Notes: generated by a model not told the origin, from the sequence alone. DNA of 64,000 nucleotides from Paenibacillus sp. Root52 (GCF_001426865.1 NZ_LMFO01000009.1:1-64000); one strand, 5' to 3'; positions 29,625 through 39,256 are shown, counted from the first letter of the stretch. Translations and numbers: made by a program.

Positions 29625-29688
29625 GCATGTTTGGCTTGATTGTCCACATAAGATTAGGAATAGAGACAACGGGAAGTCTCATGATGTG

Positions 29689-29716
29689 AGAGAAGCCGGT
29701 AGGCTTCTCTTTTTTT
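29689..29716 (+). terminator. Terminator after trxB
   Basis: The hairpin AGAGAAGCC / GGCTTCTCT has a 4-base loop and is followed by seven T. Confidence 0.93.
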
Positions 29717-29779
29717 CTGAAACGAAAGTGGGCATGAGATCGTATACATAATGGGCATATTAGCTGTGAGGTGAAGACT

Positions 29780-30820
29780 TTGGGGGAAATGATAAAAGAT
29801 TGGCTACAGAACACAACGGTCAGACGTTTTCTGATCCTGCTGTTGTTCTGTTTGGTTCTATTCAGCATGGGGAGTATGCTGCACATGATTTTGCTGTTGT
29901 TCCTTGTGACGTATGTCATGAATCGACTACAGCATTTCATTACAGGACAGTTAAATCGGCTGTTTCCGATTAACTACAAGGTCGTTGTCATCTTGCTATA
30001 TTTGATTGTGATTGCGGCGATTGTGCTAGGAATATCTAAGTACTCGCCGAGGATTGTCGATCAGGTCATACAACTGACGAATGAAATCATTAAGTTTCTG
30101 GATACGGCTGAAGGCGATAATTATGCATCGAAAATTGCAGGGTATCTGCAGTCATTTGATATCAAGAACTATACGAATAATGCGCTGAAGTATATTTTTG
30201 CTCTAAGTAAAGGGCTGGAGTTTATTTTGCTGGTTATTATTCTAAGTCTGTTCTTCTTGCTGCAAAAACAAGAAATCGTCAAATTCACATCCAAGTTCAA
30301 AACAAGTAAGCTCGGCTGGTTCTATAAAGAAGTGGCTTACCTTGGAGATAAATTCGTATCTTCCTTCGGTAAAGTCATTGAAGCTCAACTATTGATTGCT
30401 GTGTTCAACACGGTTCTTACGATGTTGGGACTATGGATTCTTGGATATCCGTATCTGTTCGCATTAACGATTCTGGTATTCCTACTGAGCCTGGTTCCCG
30501 TTGCGGGGGTTGTCATCTCATTGGTGCCATTGTGTCTGATCGGGTATCAGATTGGCGGATTGCAGCTTAGCATTATCGTTATTGTCATGATTATTATCAT
30601 TCATGCGCTAGAGACATATTTCTTGAATCCAAAGTTAATGGCGCACAAAACCAAGCTTCCAATGTTCTACACATTTATCGTATTGATTCTGTCACAGCAT
30701 TTCCTCGGAATCTGGGGACTGATCATCGGGATTCCAATCTTTGTATTCCTGTTGGACATCCTTGATGTGAATAAAATGGAGAAATCAAACGAACCGATAC
30801 GTGTAGATTCGAAGCTGTAG
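29780..30820 (+). CDS. AI-2E family membrane transporter
   Basis: The protein of about 346 residues has seven or eight hydrophobic segments and the AI-2E exporter family pattern (paired helices near the N-terminus, a soluble middle region at about 90-140, then PVAGVVISLVPLCLIG and a C-terminal IGIPIFVFLLDILD). Members export small molecules or ions, and the substrate is unknown. The start is uncertain. TTG 29780 has AGGTGA at proper spacing, while GTG 29771 overlaps that site and ATG 29789 is too near GGGGG. Confidence 0.85.
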   Translation: MGEMIKDWLQNTTVRRFLILLLFCLVLFSMGSMLHMILLLFLVTYVMNRLQHFITGQLNRLFPINYKVVVILLYLIVIAAIVLGISKYSPRIVDQVIQLTNEIIKFLDTAEGDNYASKIAGYLQSFDIKNYTNNALKYIFALSKGLEFILLVIILSLFFLLQKQEIVKFTSKFKTSKLGWFYKEVAYLGDKFVSSFGKVIEAQLLIAVFNTVLTMLGLWILGYPYLFALTILVFLLSLVPVAGVVISLVPLCLIGYQIGGLQLSIIVIVMIIIIHALETYFLNPKLMAHKTKLPMFYTFIVLILSQHFLGIWGLIIGIPIFVFLLDILDVNKMEKSNEPIRVDSKL

Positions 30821-30884
30821 CTGAGTGTAACGCTTGTGAGTAGTGTGTCTTATATTTCTAATGTAGAATGTGAAAATAGTGAAG

Positions 30885-30920
30885 AACGCCTCCCTGACCG
30901 ATCAAGGGGAGGCGTTTTTT
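30885..30920. terminator. Terminator between convergent genes
   Basis: AACGCCTCCCT pairs with GGGGAGGCGTT and is followed by TTTTTT on the plus strand. It lies between the converging AI-2E gene and the response-regulator gene. Confidence 0.88.
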
Positions 30921-31022
30921 GTGTACATTTTTGCGCTTGTGCTTGTATAAGAAATGCATAGCTCACGCTAGAATCATTAATTTTGGCGATATGTATTACA
31001 TGAACAGATGATGGATCTGCTG

Positions 31023-31625
31023 CTATAACCAGCCCTTCTCTTGGGCAATACGTATAGCTTCTACACGATTCTTAGCCTCTAACTTATTGAAGGCTTCCGA
31101 TAGGTAATTGCGGACTGTGCCGTAGGACAGATGAAGTGATGTTGCGATCTGGTTGGCATTCATGCCTGTGGCGGCAAGTTTCAACATTTCTCTCTCTCGT
31201 TCCGTTAGTGGATTAACACCTTTGGATGCGCCAAAAATAAGTTCAGGGGACACCTCTCGTCCGCCTCCCATAACACTACGAATGGCCTGAGCTAAGCGGT
31301 CACTTGGTTCATCCTTCAGCAAATAACCTTGTACGCCAGCTTGAACCGCACGCTCTAGAAAGCCAGGACGAGCGAATGTGGTTAGGATGATGATGCGGCA
31401 GGGGTTACCTTGTTGTTGTAAACGTTCTGCCACGTCAAGTCCACTCATGACTGGCATTTCAATATCCATCAAAGTGAGATCTGGTTCTAGAGAGGAGATC
31501 AGCTTCAATGCTTCTTCCCCGTTACCGGCTTCGCCAATGACTTCAAAATCATCTTCGAGATCTAACAGGGAGGCGAGAGCACCCCGAAGCATACGTTGAT
31601 CTTCTGCAATTAAAATACGAATCAT
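31023..31625 (-). CDS. LuxR/NarL-type response regulator (YvfU/DesR-like)
   Basis: The 200-residue protein has a receiver domain (DE pair near 9, phospho-acceptor Asp54 in LTLMDIEMPVMSG, conserved Lys near 104) and a NarL-type helix-turn-helix at about 135-195 (LTEREREMLKLAATGMNANQ). It overlaps the kinase gene by 4 bases (ATGA), so the two are coupled. It probably controls the ABC exporter genes at the head of this minus-strand operon, as YvfU and similar regulators do. Confidence 0.93.
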   Translation of the reverse strand: MIRILIAEDQRMLRGALASLLDLEDDFEVIGEAGNGEEALKLISSLEPDLTLMDIEMPVMSGLDVAERLQQQGNPCRIIILTTFARPGFLERAVQAGVQGYLLKDEPSDRLAQAIRSVMGGGREVSPELIFGASKGVNPLTEREREMLKLAATGMNANQIATSLHLSYGTVRNYLSEAFNKLEAKNRVEAIRIAQEKGWL

Positions 31626-32755
31626 GATGATACTCCTCCTTGGGAATCACTTGCGATTAATGGAAAGAAAAAGGATAGCTCGGTTCCTGCTGAATCGGAA
31701 GAAATCTGAAGGGAACCATCGATTAAGTTCAGCCGCTCTGACATGCCCTTTAGACCGTTACCCTGAGGCTTGCTGGAATCGATCCCTTGTCCATTATCCC
31801 TAATACGTAGTTTGATCCCTTCCTGCGTGCGATGAATCAATAATGTACTTCGTGTTGCTTGACTGTGTTTGACAATGTTCGTGACGGCTTCAATCAGGCA
31901 TAGGCTCGCCATGTTCTGCGTTAAGTCTGGCACATCATCGTAGGAGTCCTGCTCTTGATTTAATTGGAGTGTGATGTCCGCACTCTTTAACATCTCTATC
32001 GCATCTGCGACAGCTTCAGGAATGCTAATGGCTCGCATATCCGAGACGAGTTGACGCACCTCACGTAGGGCAGCACGGGAAGTCCGTTCGATCTCGCGTG
32101 CCTCCTGAATGGCTCGTTCTGGATTTTTGGCGATTAGCTTGGTCACGAGTTCACTCTTAAGGGTGATTAAAGATAACGTATGTCCCATGGTGTCATGCAA
32201 ATCTCGGGCAATGCGCATGCGTTCTTCACGCTTAATCAGTTCTTTGATATGCTGCTGAGCTTCATCGAGCTGCACCTCCAGCTGTCGCTGTTGCATCATG
32301 GAACGAATGCCATAAGGAGACGCAATCATAATGAGGTAAAAAGGAGTGAAGAACATGAGCTGAGAAGCTGTCAGTGATGAGAAATGAATAGCAATGGGAA
32401 TGGTCTGAAGAATAGCGAACGCCAATAGGAACAGGCGAAACATGCGTTTATCGGTATACCATCCAATAAAGTTCGCTGTGAAAAACCCGAGAAAAAACAT
32501 GTTCGGATCGATAATCGTACTCAAGATCAGTACAGTAAGCATCTGTAGCGTAAGCCAATAGGAAAATATAACGGTTCCAGCTGTCATATACAACTGACGA
32601 TAGGTCAGGATAAATACAAGGAAAGCAGAGAGTCCAATATATAGTTCGTGACCACGGGCTACCCATAAATAATAGACCGGCATGGCCAAGTAGATCATCC
32701 AAATGTAAGGATAGAAGCCATATCGCTTGGGGAAAATTTCAAACTTCTGAAGCAT
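31622..32755 (-). CDS. Sensor histidine kinase (YvfT/DesK-like)
   Basis: The 377-residue kinase has about five membrane helices in the first 150 residues, a coiled dimerisation helix and a HisKA_3-type phosphorylation site ARDLHDTMGHTLSL (His187). The ATP-binding region lies near 285-370 (IVKHSQATR, RDNGQGID, GLKGMSERLNLIDG). No extracellular domain is obvious, so it likely senses a membrane-borne signal such as a lipid-like antibiotic or membrane state. It lies 9 bases after the permease gene. Confidence 0.93.
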   Translation of the reverse strand: MLQKFEIFPKRYGFYPYIWMIYLAMPVYYLWVARGHELYIGLSAFLVFILTYRQLYMTAGTVIFSYWLTLQMLTVLILSTIIDPNMFFLGFFTANFIGWYTDKRMFRLFLLAFAILQTIPIAIHFSSLTASQLMFFTPFYLIMIASPYGIRSMMQQRQLEVQLDEAQQHIKELIKREERMRIARDLHDTMGHTLSLITLKSELVTKLIAKNPERAIQEAREIERTSRAALREVRQLVSDMRAISIPEAVADAIEMLKSADITLQLNQEQDSYDDVPDLTQNMASLCLIEAVTNIVKHSQATRSTLLIHRTQEGIKLRIRDNGQGIDSSKPQGNGLKGMSERLNLIDGSLQISSDSAGTELSFFFPLIASDSQGGVSS

Positions 32756-32764
32756 AGATGAGGG

Positions 32765-33502
32765 TCAAGCCTCCTTTTGTTTGCTGCGGATATAAGTGGA
32801 TATTAACATAAACACGATCAGGTACGCTGTCAAAATTAGTATATCACGGAAAGCTGGCGCATGACCGCTGACGATAGCCCAGGCGCCATTGCCAAAGCTG
32901 TTCGACGGAAGCCAGCTTCCGATCTGACCCAGCCATGACGGCATAATATCGAGCGGCATCCACATGCCGCCAAGGAGAGCTAGTGAGAGATAGAGAGCGT
33001 TGCTAAGACCACTGGCGGTGTCGACCTTGCGTAACGTTCCGATGCAAGTGCCTAGAGCAAGAAAGGGTAGCGATCCAGCTAGAATCCATAGGGCGCAGCC
33101 CACCCATTGTAGAGCAGATAAGGAGACACCATTAATCAGATATCCAGCAGTAAAAATAACGATAATAGAGAACAGGTGCACCGTCGTCTGACCGACCATT
33201 TTGCCGCCAAAATAAATGGCATCAGATAGCGGGGTTACCCGCAGGTACGAAACCCAGCCATGTACACGTTCCTGAACCAAACGTATGCCGAGTGTCATGA
33301 TGGATGAACCCATCACGCTGAAACAGGTCATGGACATTAAGTAGTGAGCATTCCACTGTTCTGGGTCAACCGCGTCCGTTGTGAAGATCCGGGTATATAG
33401 CACATAGAATAAGACAGGCATCATCAGAGACCAGAAGATAAAGTAAACGTTGCGAAACATGCGGAGCATCTCCATCCGCGATTGTACAAGCAATGTAGAC
33501 AT
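32765..33502 (-). CDS. ABC-2 type exporter permease (YvfS-like)
   Basis: The 245-residue membrane protein of the ABC-2 permease family has six hydrophobic segments, including the typical last helix pair after WLGQIGSWLPSNSFGNGAW. With the ATPase gene (2 bases upstream) it should form an exporter for a drug, lipid or peptide. The order ATPase-permease-kinase-regulator equals yvfRSTU of Bacillus subtilis. Confidence 0.9.
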   Translation of the reverse strand: MSTLLVQSRMEMLRMFRNVYFIFWSLMMPVLFYVLYTRIFTTDAVDPEQWNAHYLMSMTCFSVMGSSIMTLGIRLVQERVHGWVSYLRVTPLSDAIYFGGKMVGQTTVHLFSIIVIFTAGYLINGVSLSALQWVGCALWILAGSLPFLALGTCIGTLRKVDTASGLSNALYLSLALLGGMWMPLDIMPSWLGQIGSWLPSNSFGNGAWAIVSGHAPAFRDILILTAYLIVFMLISTYIRSKQKEA

Positions 33503-33504
33503 AT

Positions 33505-34482
33505 TTATTGTTCCTCCTTCATCGTAGCAAGCAGCTCAGCGTAAGCATCGTCGAGTTGTCCCGTTTCAATACGGATATCCCGTACAGGTAGCTGGCGCTG
33601 GATTACATCACGAATCAGTGTGTCTGTATCGGTGGTGTAAAGACTCCAGCGTCCGTTACGACATTCCACCTGGTCAACGTTAGGTAGCATCGCAATCTGA
33701 GCTTCAATATGTATGTGAGGTGAGTTCGCGTTGTTGTGATCAGGCTGTGTGTCTGACGGGGAAGCTGATTCCCCAGGTATCATTCCATGCTGAGCGGAGA
33801 AAGAAAGAATGCGCTTGGTAAGCCCCGACTTGAGACTCTCCGGTGTTCCGTCCGCAATGATCCTACCTTCGCTAAACAGAATAATTCGATCAGCCGCTTC
33901 ATCGGCTTCTTGAAGATAATGCGTGGTGAAAAGTACGGTTTTCCCCGCCTGTGTCAATTGGCGAACCTGTTTCCAGAAATGTTTACGTGTCTCCGAATCC
34001 ATGCCTACCGTTGGTTCATCCAAAAATAAGAGCTTTGGATTGCCTGCCATCGCAAGGGCAAAGTTGAGGCTGCGTTTCTGACCGCCCGATAGTTTCTCCG
34101 CTCTTCTCCTCAGATCGATCTCTGATAGCCCTGTCAGGAGTTCAATTTTATCTATTGGAAGAGGATTACGGTAATAACTGTGAACCATGCAGATGATTTC
34201 GCGTACGGTAAGCCCATCAATGACACTTACATCCTGTAGCATGACCCCAATCTGCTGACGTACCTGCTGATGATTCGGGGACTGTCCTAATACGCTGATT
34301 TTCCCGGAGGTCGGCTTACTCATACCCAGAAGCATTTTCATCGTTGTGGTCTTGCCGGCTCCATTCGGGCCGAGGATTGCTACAATTGAGCCCGGCTGGA
34401 TTTCAAGAGAAAGGTCGCTTACCGCGAGCTTGTTTTTAAATTGTTTGTTTATATGTTCAAGTTGGATGAGGGGGGAATTCAT
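33505..34482 (-). CDS. ABC exporter ATPase (YvfR-like)
   Basis: The 325-residue ATPase has Walker A GPNGAGKTT (38-46), signature KLSGGQKRSLNFALA, Walker B LLFLDEPTVGMD and switch His in LFTTHYLQEADEA. The C-terminal 100 residues form a DUF4162-like tail interrupted by a hydrophilic stretch rich in Ser, Asp, His and Asn (about 232-252) that I take to be an insertion. It is the first gene of the four-gene minus-strand operon. Confidence 0.92.
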   Translation of the reverse strand: MNSPLIQLEHINKQFKNKLAVSDLSLEIQPGSIVAILGPNGAGKTTTMKMLLGMSKPTSGKISVLGQSPNHQQVRQQIGVMLQDVSVIDGLTVREIICMVHSYYRNPLPIDKIELLTGLSEIDLRRRAEKLSGGQKRSLNFALAMAGNPKLLFLDEPTVGMDSETRKHFWKQVRQLTQAGKTVLFTTHYLQEADEAADRIILFSEGRIIADGTPESLKSGLTKRILSFSAQHGMIPGESASPSDTQPDHNNANSPHIHIEAQIAMLPNVDQVECRNGRWSLYTTDTDTLIRDVIQRQLPVRDIRIETGQLDDAYAELLATMKEEQ

Positions 34483-34549
34483 CTGTACTCACGTCCTTCG
34501 TTTTGATCTAACTTCATTTTAGAGGGCGAAGGAGTAAGGTTTTAGTAAG

Positions 34550-34580
34550 AGTTGTCATGACTTTTAGGTGACAACTGTCA
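34550..34580. promoter_or_regulatory. Overlapping palindromes, candidate operator of the exporter operon
   Basis: AGTTGTCA (34550-34557) and TGACAACT (34569-34576) form a perfect inverted repeat. GTCATGAC and TGACAACTGTCA within the same 31 bases are themselves palindromic. The site is about 70-100 bases upstream of the ATPase gene, a good place for its NarL-type regulator. The rest of 34483-34838 shows no gene. Confidence 0.45.
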
Positions 34581-34838
34581 TCTTTTACGAATGGAACGAA
34601 TCAAGATGCAATATGATTAGATGAGACTTCCTCTACTAAGGAGGGAGATTTAAGCGGTGCGTTTTGATAGAGAACATAGAGGGTGAATGCGCATTCAAGA
34701 AAAGGGTATGACAGTGTTCACAATAGCGCCAGGACTGGAGATAGCAAAGGTCTTATCATCCTTGACCCAGGCGTATCCTTCAATTATAGTTGGTACGTAG
34801 GATTAAACTATTTTAGATAGATAAAGGTGGCTTGCAGC

Positions 34839-35789
34839 ATGTCTGAGAAAATCTACGTTGGGGTCGATCTCGGCGGAACAGCAATTAAGGTCGGTATATG
34901 CGATGATCAAGGTCAACTTAAGCATACGTATGAAGGACCGACAGAAGTGGATAAGGGCGTAGATACGGTTATCGCCAACATCGAGAAGTATGTCCGTCAT
35001 ATCGTTGCCGAGTCGCCGTATAGCTGGGAACAGCTTGAAGGTGTCGGTGCTGGAGTTGCCGGGTTCACGAATGTACGTGAGGGAATTATTGTCCTTGCCC
35101 CTAACATTGGATTTCGGAATGTACCTATTCGTTCGATTCTGGAAGAACGTCTGGGCAAGCCAGTCAAAATAGATAATGATGCCAATGTTGCGGCGCTTGG
35201 CGAAGCTTGGGCGGGTGCCGGCAAAGGTGTAGATAACTGTGTATGTTACACGTTGGGTACAGGTGTTGGCGGCGGCTTGATCTTGAACGGCAGTATATAC
35301 CAAGGGTTCTCCGGTATGGCGGGTGAACTGGGGCATATTAATGTGGTGCCTGATCTGGAAGCAATTAAGTGTGGTTGTGGCAAAATGGGATGTTTAGAGA
35401 CGGTATCGTCTGCAACGGGTATTATCCGTATGGCGAAGGATGCTGTAGAGCGTGGGGATCATACTTCACTTGCTCTTGTTGACAGAATTGCAGCTAAAGA
35501 AGTATTCGATGCTGCAAAATCAGGTGATGAAGTGGCGCTGCGGATCGTTAATCGTGCTGCATTCTACCTGGGTAAATCGATGGCTACAGTTGCGGCAGTT
35601 ATTAATCCGGAAGTGTTCATTATTGGGGGCGGCGTATCCAAAGCAGGTGACTTCCTGTTTGACGAGATCCGTACTGTATATGCTCAATTAACCCCAGAAC
35701 CGCTGCAGGGCGGCGTTAAGATTCTGGAAGCTACACTTGGCAATGATGCAGGTATTGTTGGTGCGGCAGGTCTTCTCTTGCGCTCCTAG
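34839..35789 (+). CDS. glcK: Glucokinase, ROK family
   Basis: The 316-residue enzyme phosphorylates glucose with ATP. It has the N-terminal phosphate loop GVDLGGTAIKVG, the glucose-binding segments DNDANVAALGE and GELGHI, and the ROK zinc site CGCGKMGCLE. The start is ATG 34839 behind AAAGGTGG; GTG 34827 in frame overlaps that site. It lies 50 bases before rapZ and likely shares its transcript, linking glucose entry with the regulators that follow. Confidence 0.94.
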   Translation: MSEKIYVGVDLGGTAIKVGICDDQGQLKHTYEGPTEVDKGVDTVIANIEKYVRHIVAESPYSWEQLEGVGAGVAGFTNVREGIIVLAPNIGFRNVPIRSILEERLGKPVKIDNDANVAALGEAWAGAGKGVDNCVCYTLGTGVGGGLILNGSIYQGFSGMAGELGHINVVPDLEAIKCGCGKMGCLETVSSATGIIRMAKDAVERGDHTSLALVDRIAAKEVFDAAKSGDEVALRIVNRAAFYLGKSMATVAAVINPEVFIIGGGVSKAGDFLFDEIRTVYAQLTPEPLQGGVKILEATLGNDAGIVGAAGLLLRS

Positions 35790-35839
35790 TCCACTGTAAC
35801 AGTATAAACCGACAGCAATATGATAAGGAGGGGACATAT

Positions 35840-36739
35840 ATGCTTGAAGGTGAAGTTTCACCGAACACAGGCGCCACGCTCATTATCATTACAGGTATGT
35901 CCGGGGCGGGAAAGACCATTGCAGTTCAGAGCTTAGAGGATCTTGGCTTCTTCTGTGTAGATAATTTACCACCCGTGCTGATTCCAAAATTCGCAGAATT
36001 GATCGAGCAGTCCAATGGTAAGATTGGCAAGGTCGCTCTCGTTATTGACTTGAGAGGACGTGAATTTTTCACAGCGTTGTCCGAGTCGTTGAACTACATT
36101 AAAGATCATTTTACCATCCATTGTGAAATTTTATTCCTGGATGCTACAGATTCTGTCCTTGTTCAGCGGTATAAAGAGAGCAGACGTAGACATCCTTTAG
36201 CTCCAGAAGGCATGCCGCTGGACGGTATCCGGCTTGAGCGCAAAATGCTGGAGGAGCTTAAAAATTCTGCAACCCAGGTACTCAATACCAGCACGATGAA
36301 ACCAGCTCAATTGAAGGAACGGATTATATCCCGTTTTTCTCATTTAGAGAGCCATATGTTATCTGTAAATATAACGTCTTTTGGATTTAAATACGGAATA
36401 CCGATTGATGCTGATCTGGTATTTGATGTTCGTTTTTTACCGAACCCACATTATATTGACCATCTGCGTCCAAATACAGGACAGAACAGCGACGTATATG
36501 AATACGTCATGAAATGGCCAGAGACACAGTCCTTTCTGACGAAGTTGCTGGATATGCTGCATTTCCTGATTCCGCAGTACCGGAAGGAAGGCAAGAGCCA
36601 GGTTATTATTGGAATCGGTTGTACCGGAGGCAAGCATCGTTCGGTAGCAATATCGGAATATTTGGGCAAAATGTTGGGAAGCAGCGAGACTGAGGCTGTT
36701 ACCGTAAGCCATCGCGACGCTGACCGGGATCGTCATTGA
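35840..36739 (+). CDS. rapZ: RapZ/YvcJ nucleotide-binding protein
   Basis: The 299-residue GTP/ATP-binding protein has Walker A GMSGAGKT (19-26), a second loop VALVIDLRGR and the C-terminal conserved GCTGGKHRSVAISEYLG. In enterobacteria RapZ is an RNase adaptor that senses glucosamine 6-phosphate. In Bacillus, YvcJ affects competence and interacts with nucleotides. The role here is inferred from the family. The order rapZ-glmR-whiA is conserved, with 13 and 6 base gaps. Confidence 0.95.
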   Translation: MLEGEVSPNTGATLIIITGMSGAGKTIAVQSLEDLGFFCVDNLPPVLIPKFAELIEQSNGKIGKVALVIDLRGREFFTALSESLNYIKDHFTIHCEILFLDATDSVLVQRYKESRRRHPLAPEGMPLDGIRLERKMLEELKNSATQVLNTSTMKPAQLKERIISRFSHLESHMLSVNITSFGFKYGIPIDADLVFDVRFLPNPHYIDHLRPNTGQNSDVYEYVMKWPETQSFLTKLLDMLHFLIPQYRKEGKSQVIIGIGCTGGKHRSVAISEYLGKMLGSSETEAVTVSHRDADRDRH

Positions 36740-36752
36740 AGAGGGTGAAGGG

Positions 36753-37739
36753 ATGAAAGAAGCCGGACCACGAAGAGAACGTCCGAGAATTGTAGTCATG
36801 GGCGGAGGAACCGGATTATCCGTGATGCTGCGCGGTTTAAAAGAAAAGCCGCTAGACATCACGGCCATTGTCACGGTTGCTGATGACGGTGGGAGTTCAG
36901 GCATTCTGCGCAGTGAGCTGCATATGCCGCCTCCGGGCGACATCCGTAACGTACTTACGGCGCTAGCTGACGTAGAGCCACTGCTTTCGGATATGCTGAG
37001 TTATCGTTTCAACACAGGCGCGGGGCTTGCAGGCCACAGCTTGGGGAATTTGATTTTGGCGGCAATGACAGATATATCAGGCGACTTCGTAACCGCAGTG
37101 CGGGAGCTTAGCCGCGTGTTTGCTGTTCGGGGTGAGGTACTTCCCGCAGCGGGTCAGGCGGTTGTGCTACATGCTGAGATGGAGGATGGATCGATTGTTA
37201 CAGGCGAGTCCAAAATCCCTGAAGCAGGTGGGCGCATTAAACGTGTTTTTCTTGAACCGGATCACGTGGAGCCGTTGCCAGAGGCTGTAGAGGCTATTCG
37301 TCAAGCGGATGCGATATTGATTGGGCCAGGTAGTCTGTATACGAGTATTCTGCCGAATCTGCTTGTACCCAAATTAGCTGAAGCTGTCGTTGAGGCTGAC
37401 GCAGTTAAAATGTTTATATGCAATGTTATGACACAGCCAGGAGAAACCGATGACTATACCGTGAGTGATCATCTCAAAGCGATTCATGAGCATATAGGTC
37501 ATCAGCTCTTTGACTATGTCATCGTTAATAATGGTGAAATTCCACTGCAAGTTCAGAATAGATATGCAGAAAAAGGAGCAAAACCTGTAGTATTAGATAT
37601 GAATGTGCTGAAGAGTTCTGGATATCAGGTTGTCGCAGATACGTTGGTGCTATTCCGTACCTATCTTCGTCATGATGCCGACAAGCTCAGCCATCACATC
37701 TATCAACTGGTACAAAATTGGATGTTACGGAAGAGGTGA
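36753..37739 (+). CDS. glmR: GlmR/YvcK gluconeogenesis and cell-wall factor
   Basis: The 328-residue protein of the YvcK/CofD-like family has MGGGTGLSVMLRGLKE near the N-terminus and ADDGGSSGILRSEL followed by PPGDIRNVL. GlmR binds UDP-GlcNAc and stimulates GlmS in Bacillus, directing carbon to peptidoglycan and allowing growth on gluconeogenic carbon. It is soluble and is part of the rapZ-glmR-whiA operon. Confidence 0.95.
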   Translation: MKEAGPRRERPRIVVMGGGTGLSVMLRGLKEKPLDITAIVTVADDGGSSGILRSELHMPPPGDIRNVLTALADVEPLLSDMLSYRFNTGAGLAGHSLGNLILAAMTDISGDFVTAVRELSRVFAVRGEVLPAAGQAVVLHAEMEDGSIVTGESKIPEAGGRIKRVFLEPDHVEPLPEAVEAIRQADAILIGPGSLYTSILPNLLVPKLAEAVVEADAVKMFICNVMTQPGETDDYTVSDHLKAIHEHIGHQLFDYVIVNNGEIPLQVQNRYAEKGAKPVVLDMNVLKSSGYQVVADTLVLFRTYLRHDADKLSHHIYQLVQNWMLRKR

Positions 37740-37745
37740 AGTCCC

Positions 37746-38684
37746 ATGTCGTTTGCAGCACAGACCAAAAAAGAATTAACGATGATTGAGAGTGAACCGT
37801 GCTGCGAAAAGGCGGAACTTTCAGCCCTCATCCGTATGCTTGGTGCCGTGCAGTTATCGAATAAGAAAGTCATCTTAGATATTTCGACGGAGAATGCCGC
37901 TATTGCTAGACGGGCATACTCTCTGCTTAAAAAGCATTTTCAAGTGCATACGGAATTGCTTGTCCGCAAAAAAATGCGGCTGAAAAAGAATAACGTGTAT
38001 ATTGTTCGTATTCCGACCATGGTACAAGAGATTTTAAAGGATTTGTACATCGTATCCGAAGGCTTTATGTTCACACCAGGAATTAATCAGGAGCTGCTTC
38101 GGAAAAACTGTTGTAAACGAGCTTATCTCCGCGGTGCCTTCATGGCTGGTGGCTCGGTGAATAACCCTGAGGGTTCCTCCTACCATCTGGAGATTGCATC
38201 TATGTATGAGGAGCACTGCCAAGCCTTGGTTGATCTAGCCAATGAATTTCATCTTAATGCCCGGTGTATAGAACGCAAAAAAGGATTCATCCTATACATC
38301 AAGGAAGGCGAGAAAATTATTGAGCTGCTCAGCATCATTGGTGCACACCAAGCTTTGTTTAAGTTCGAAGATGTTCGCATTATGCGCGACATGCGGAATT
38401 CCGTGAATCGGATCGTCAACTGTGAGACGGCGAATCTGAACAAAACCATTGGAGCTGCTGTAAGACAGATTGATAACATCAAACTTTTGCAAAAGGAAGT
38501 TGGCCTAGAGTCCTTACCTGAGAAGCTGCGTGAAGTGGCTGAAGTACGACTTGCCCATCCTGATATTAACTTGAAGGAAGTTGGCGAGTTGTTAAAGGGA
38601 ACAGTCAGTAAATCTGGGGTGAACCATCGTTTGCGTAAAATTGATGAGCTAGCCGAGAAGGTTCGTAATGAACGGATGGGGTAG
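37746..38684 (+). CDS. whiA: DNA-binding protein WhiA
   Basis: The 312-residue protein has an N-terminal region related to LAGLIDADG homing endonucleases (about 10-200, with [20 protein letters not shown]) and a C-terminal helix-turn-helix ([20 protein letters not shown]). It affects cell division and chromosome segregation in Bacillus and sporulation in Streptomyces. It begins 6 bases after glmR. Confidence 0.96.
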   Translation: MSFAAQTKKELTMIESEPCCEKAELSALIRMLGAVQLSNKKVILDISTENAAIARRAYSLLKKHFQVHTELLVRKKMRLKKNNVYIVRIPTMVQEILKDLYIVSEGFMFTPGINQELLRKNCCKRAYLRGAFMAGGSVNNPEGSSYHLEIASMYEEHCQALVDLANEFHLNARCIERKKGFILYIKEGEKIIELLSIIGAHQALFKFEDVRIMRDMRNSVNRIVNCETANLNKTIGAAVRQIDNIKLLQKEVGLESLPEKLREVAEVRLAHPDINLKEVGELLKGTVSKSGVNHRLRKIDELAEKVRNERMG

Positions 38685-38877
38685 GCTGTTAGAGGCCGGA
38701 GCTCTTACTTAGGTTAGATTTATTCGTATTTTAAACCGTTGTTGGGCAACATTAACTCATGTGCAGAGAAGCGGGGATTGGCGTCCTGAAGTGTGATTCC
38801 GTGTCAATATAATGTCCTTGATTGGGAGTTCATACCTGACTGGTTTTTTTCTTCTAGTGTCCTGCACGGGTTAATGG

Positions 38878-38883
38878 TATAAT
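38878..38883 (+). promoter_or_regulatory. Extended -10 promoter of the HPr/Crh gene
   Basis: TGGTATAAT has the extended TGn element. The -35 region (near 38855) is poor. It suggests that the following gene is also transcribed apart from whiA, 258 bases upstream. Confidence 0.55.
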
Positions 38884-38942
38884 GTTATATAAATATAATT
38901 GTGTATTTAATGTCTAGATTTCATAATAGGGGGTAAGTTTCT

Positions 38943-39212
38943 ATGACAAAGCACCCGGTAGTTGTCCGTTTGAAAACGGGTCTCCATGCCAGACCTGCGG
39001 CACTGTTCGTTCAAGAGGCGAATAAGTACTCATCTGAAGTGTTCGTCGAGAAGGACGACAAGAAAGTAAATGCAAAAAGTATCATGGGGATCATGAGTCT
39101 TGCAATCAGTACAGGTACGGAAATCCATATTAGTGCTGAAGGCGCGGACGCCGAACAGGCTGTAAACGCTTTAGTTAGTCTGGTTAGCAAAGAAGAGCTT
39201 GAAAACCAATAA
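38943..39212 (+). CDS. HPr-family phosphocarrier at the crh position
   Basis: The 89-residue protein has position and sequence of Crh (VRLKTGL-ARPAALFVQEAN, VNAKSIMG), but residue 15 is His (GLHARPA) whereas Bacillus subtilis Crh has Gln. Ser46, the HprK target, is present. So it could both carry phosphate from enzyme I to PTS components and act as a CcpA co-effector after Ser46 phosphorylation. Whether it is the only HPr of the cell cannot be seen here. The start is ATG 38943 behind GGGGGTAAG. Confidence 0.88.
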   Translation: MTKHPVVVRLKTGLHARPAALFVQEANKYSSEVFVEKDDKKVNAKSIMGIMSLAISTGTEIHISAEGADAEQAVNALVSLVSKEELENQ

Positions 39213-39233
39213 GATATGACTGAACGAATGAAG

Positions 39234-39256
39234 AAGTCCCGAAAGGGGCTTTTTTG
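39234..39256 (+). terminator. Terminator after the HPr/Crh gene
   Basis: AGTCCC pairs with GGGGCT (one G-T pair) across GAAA, followed by TTTTTT. Confidence 0.85.
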
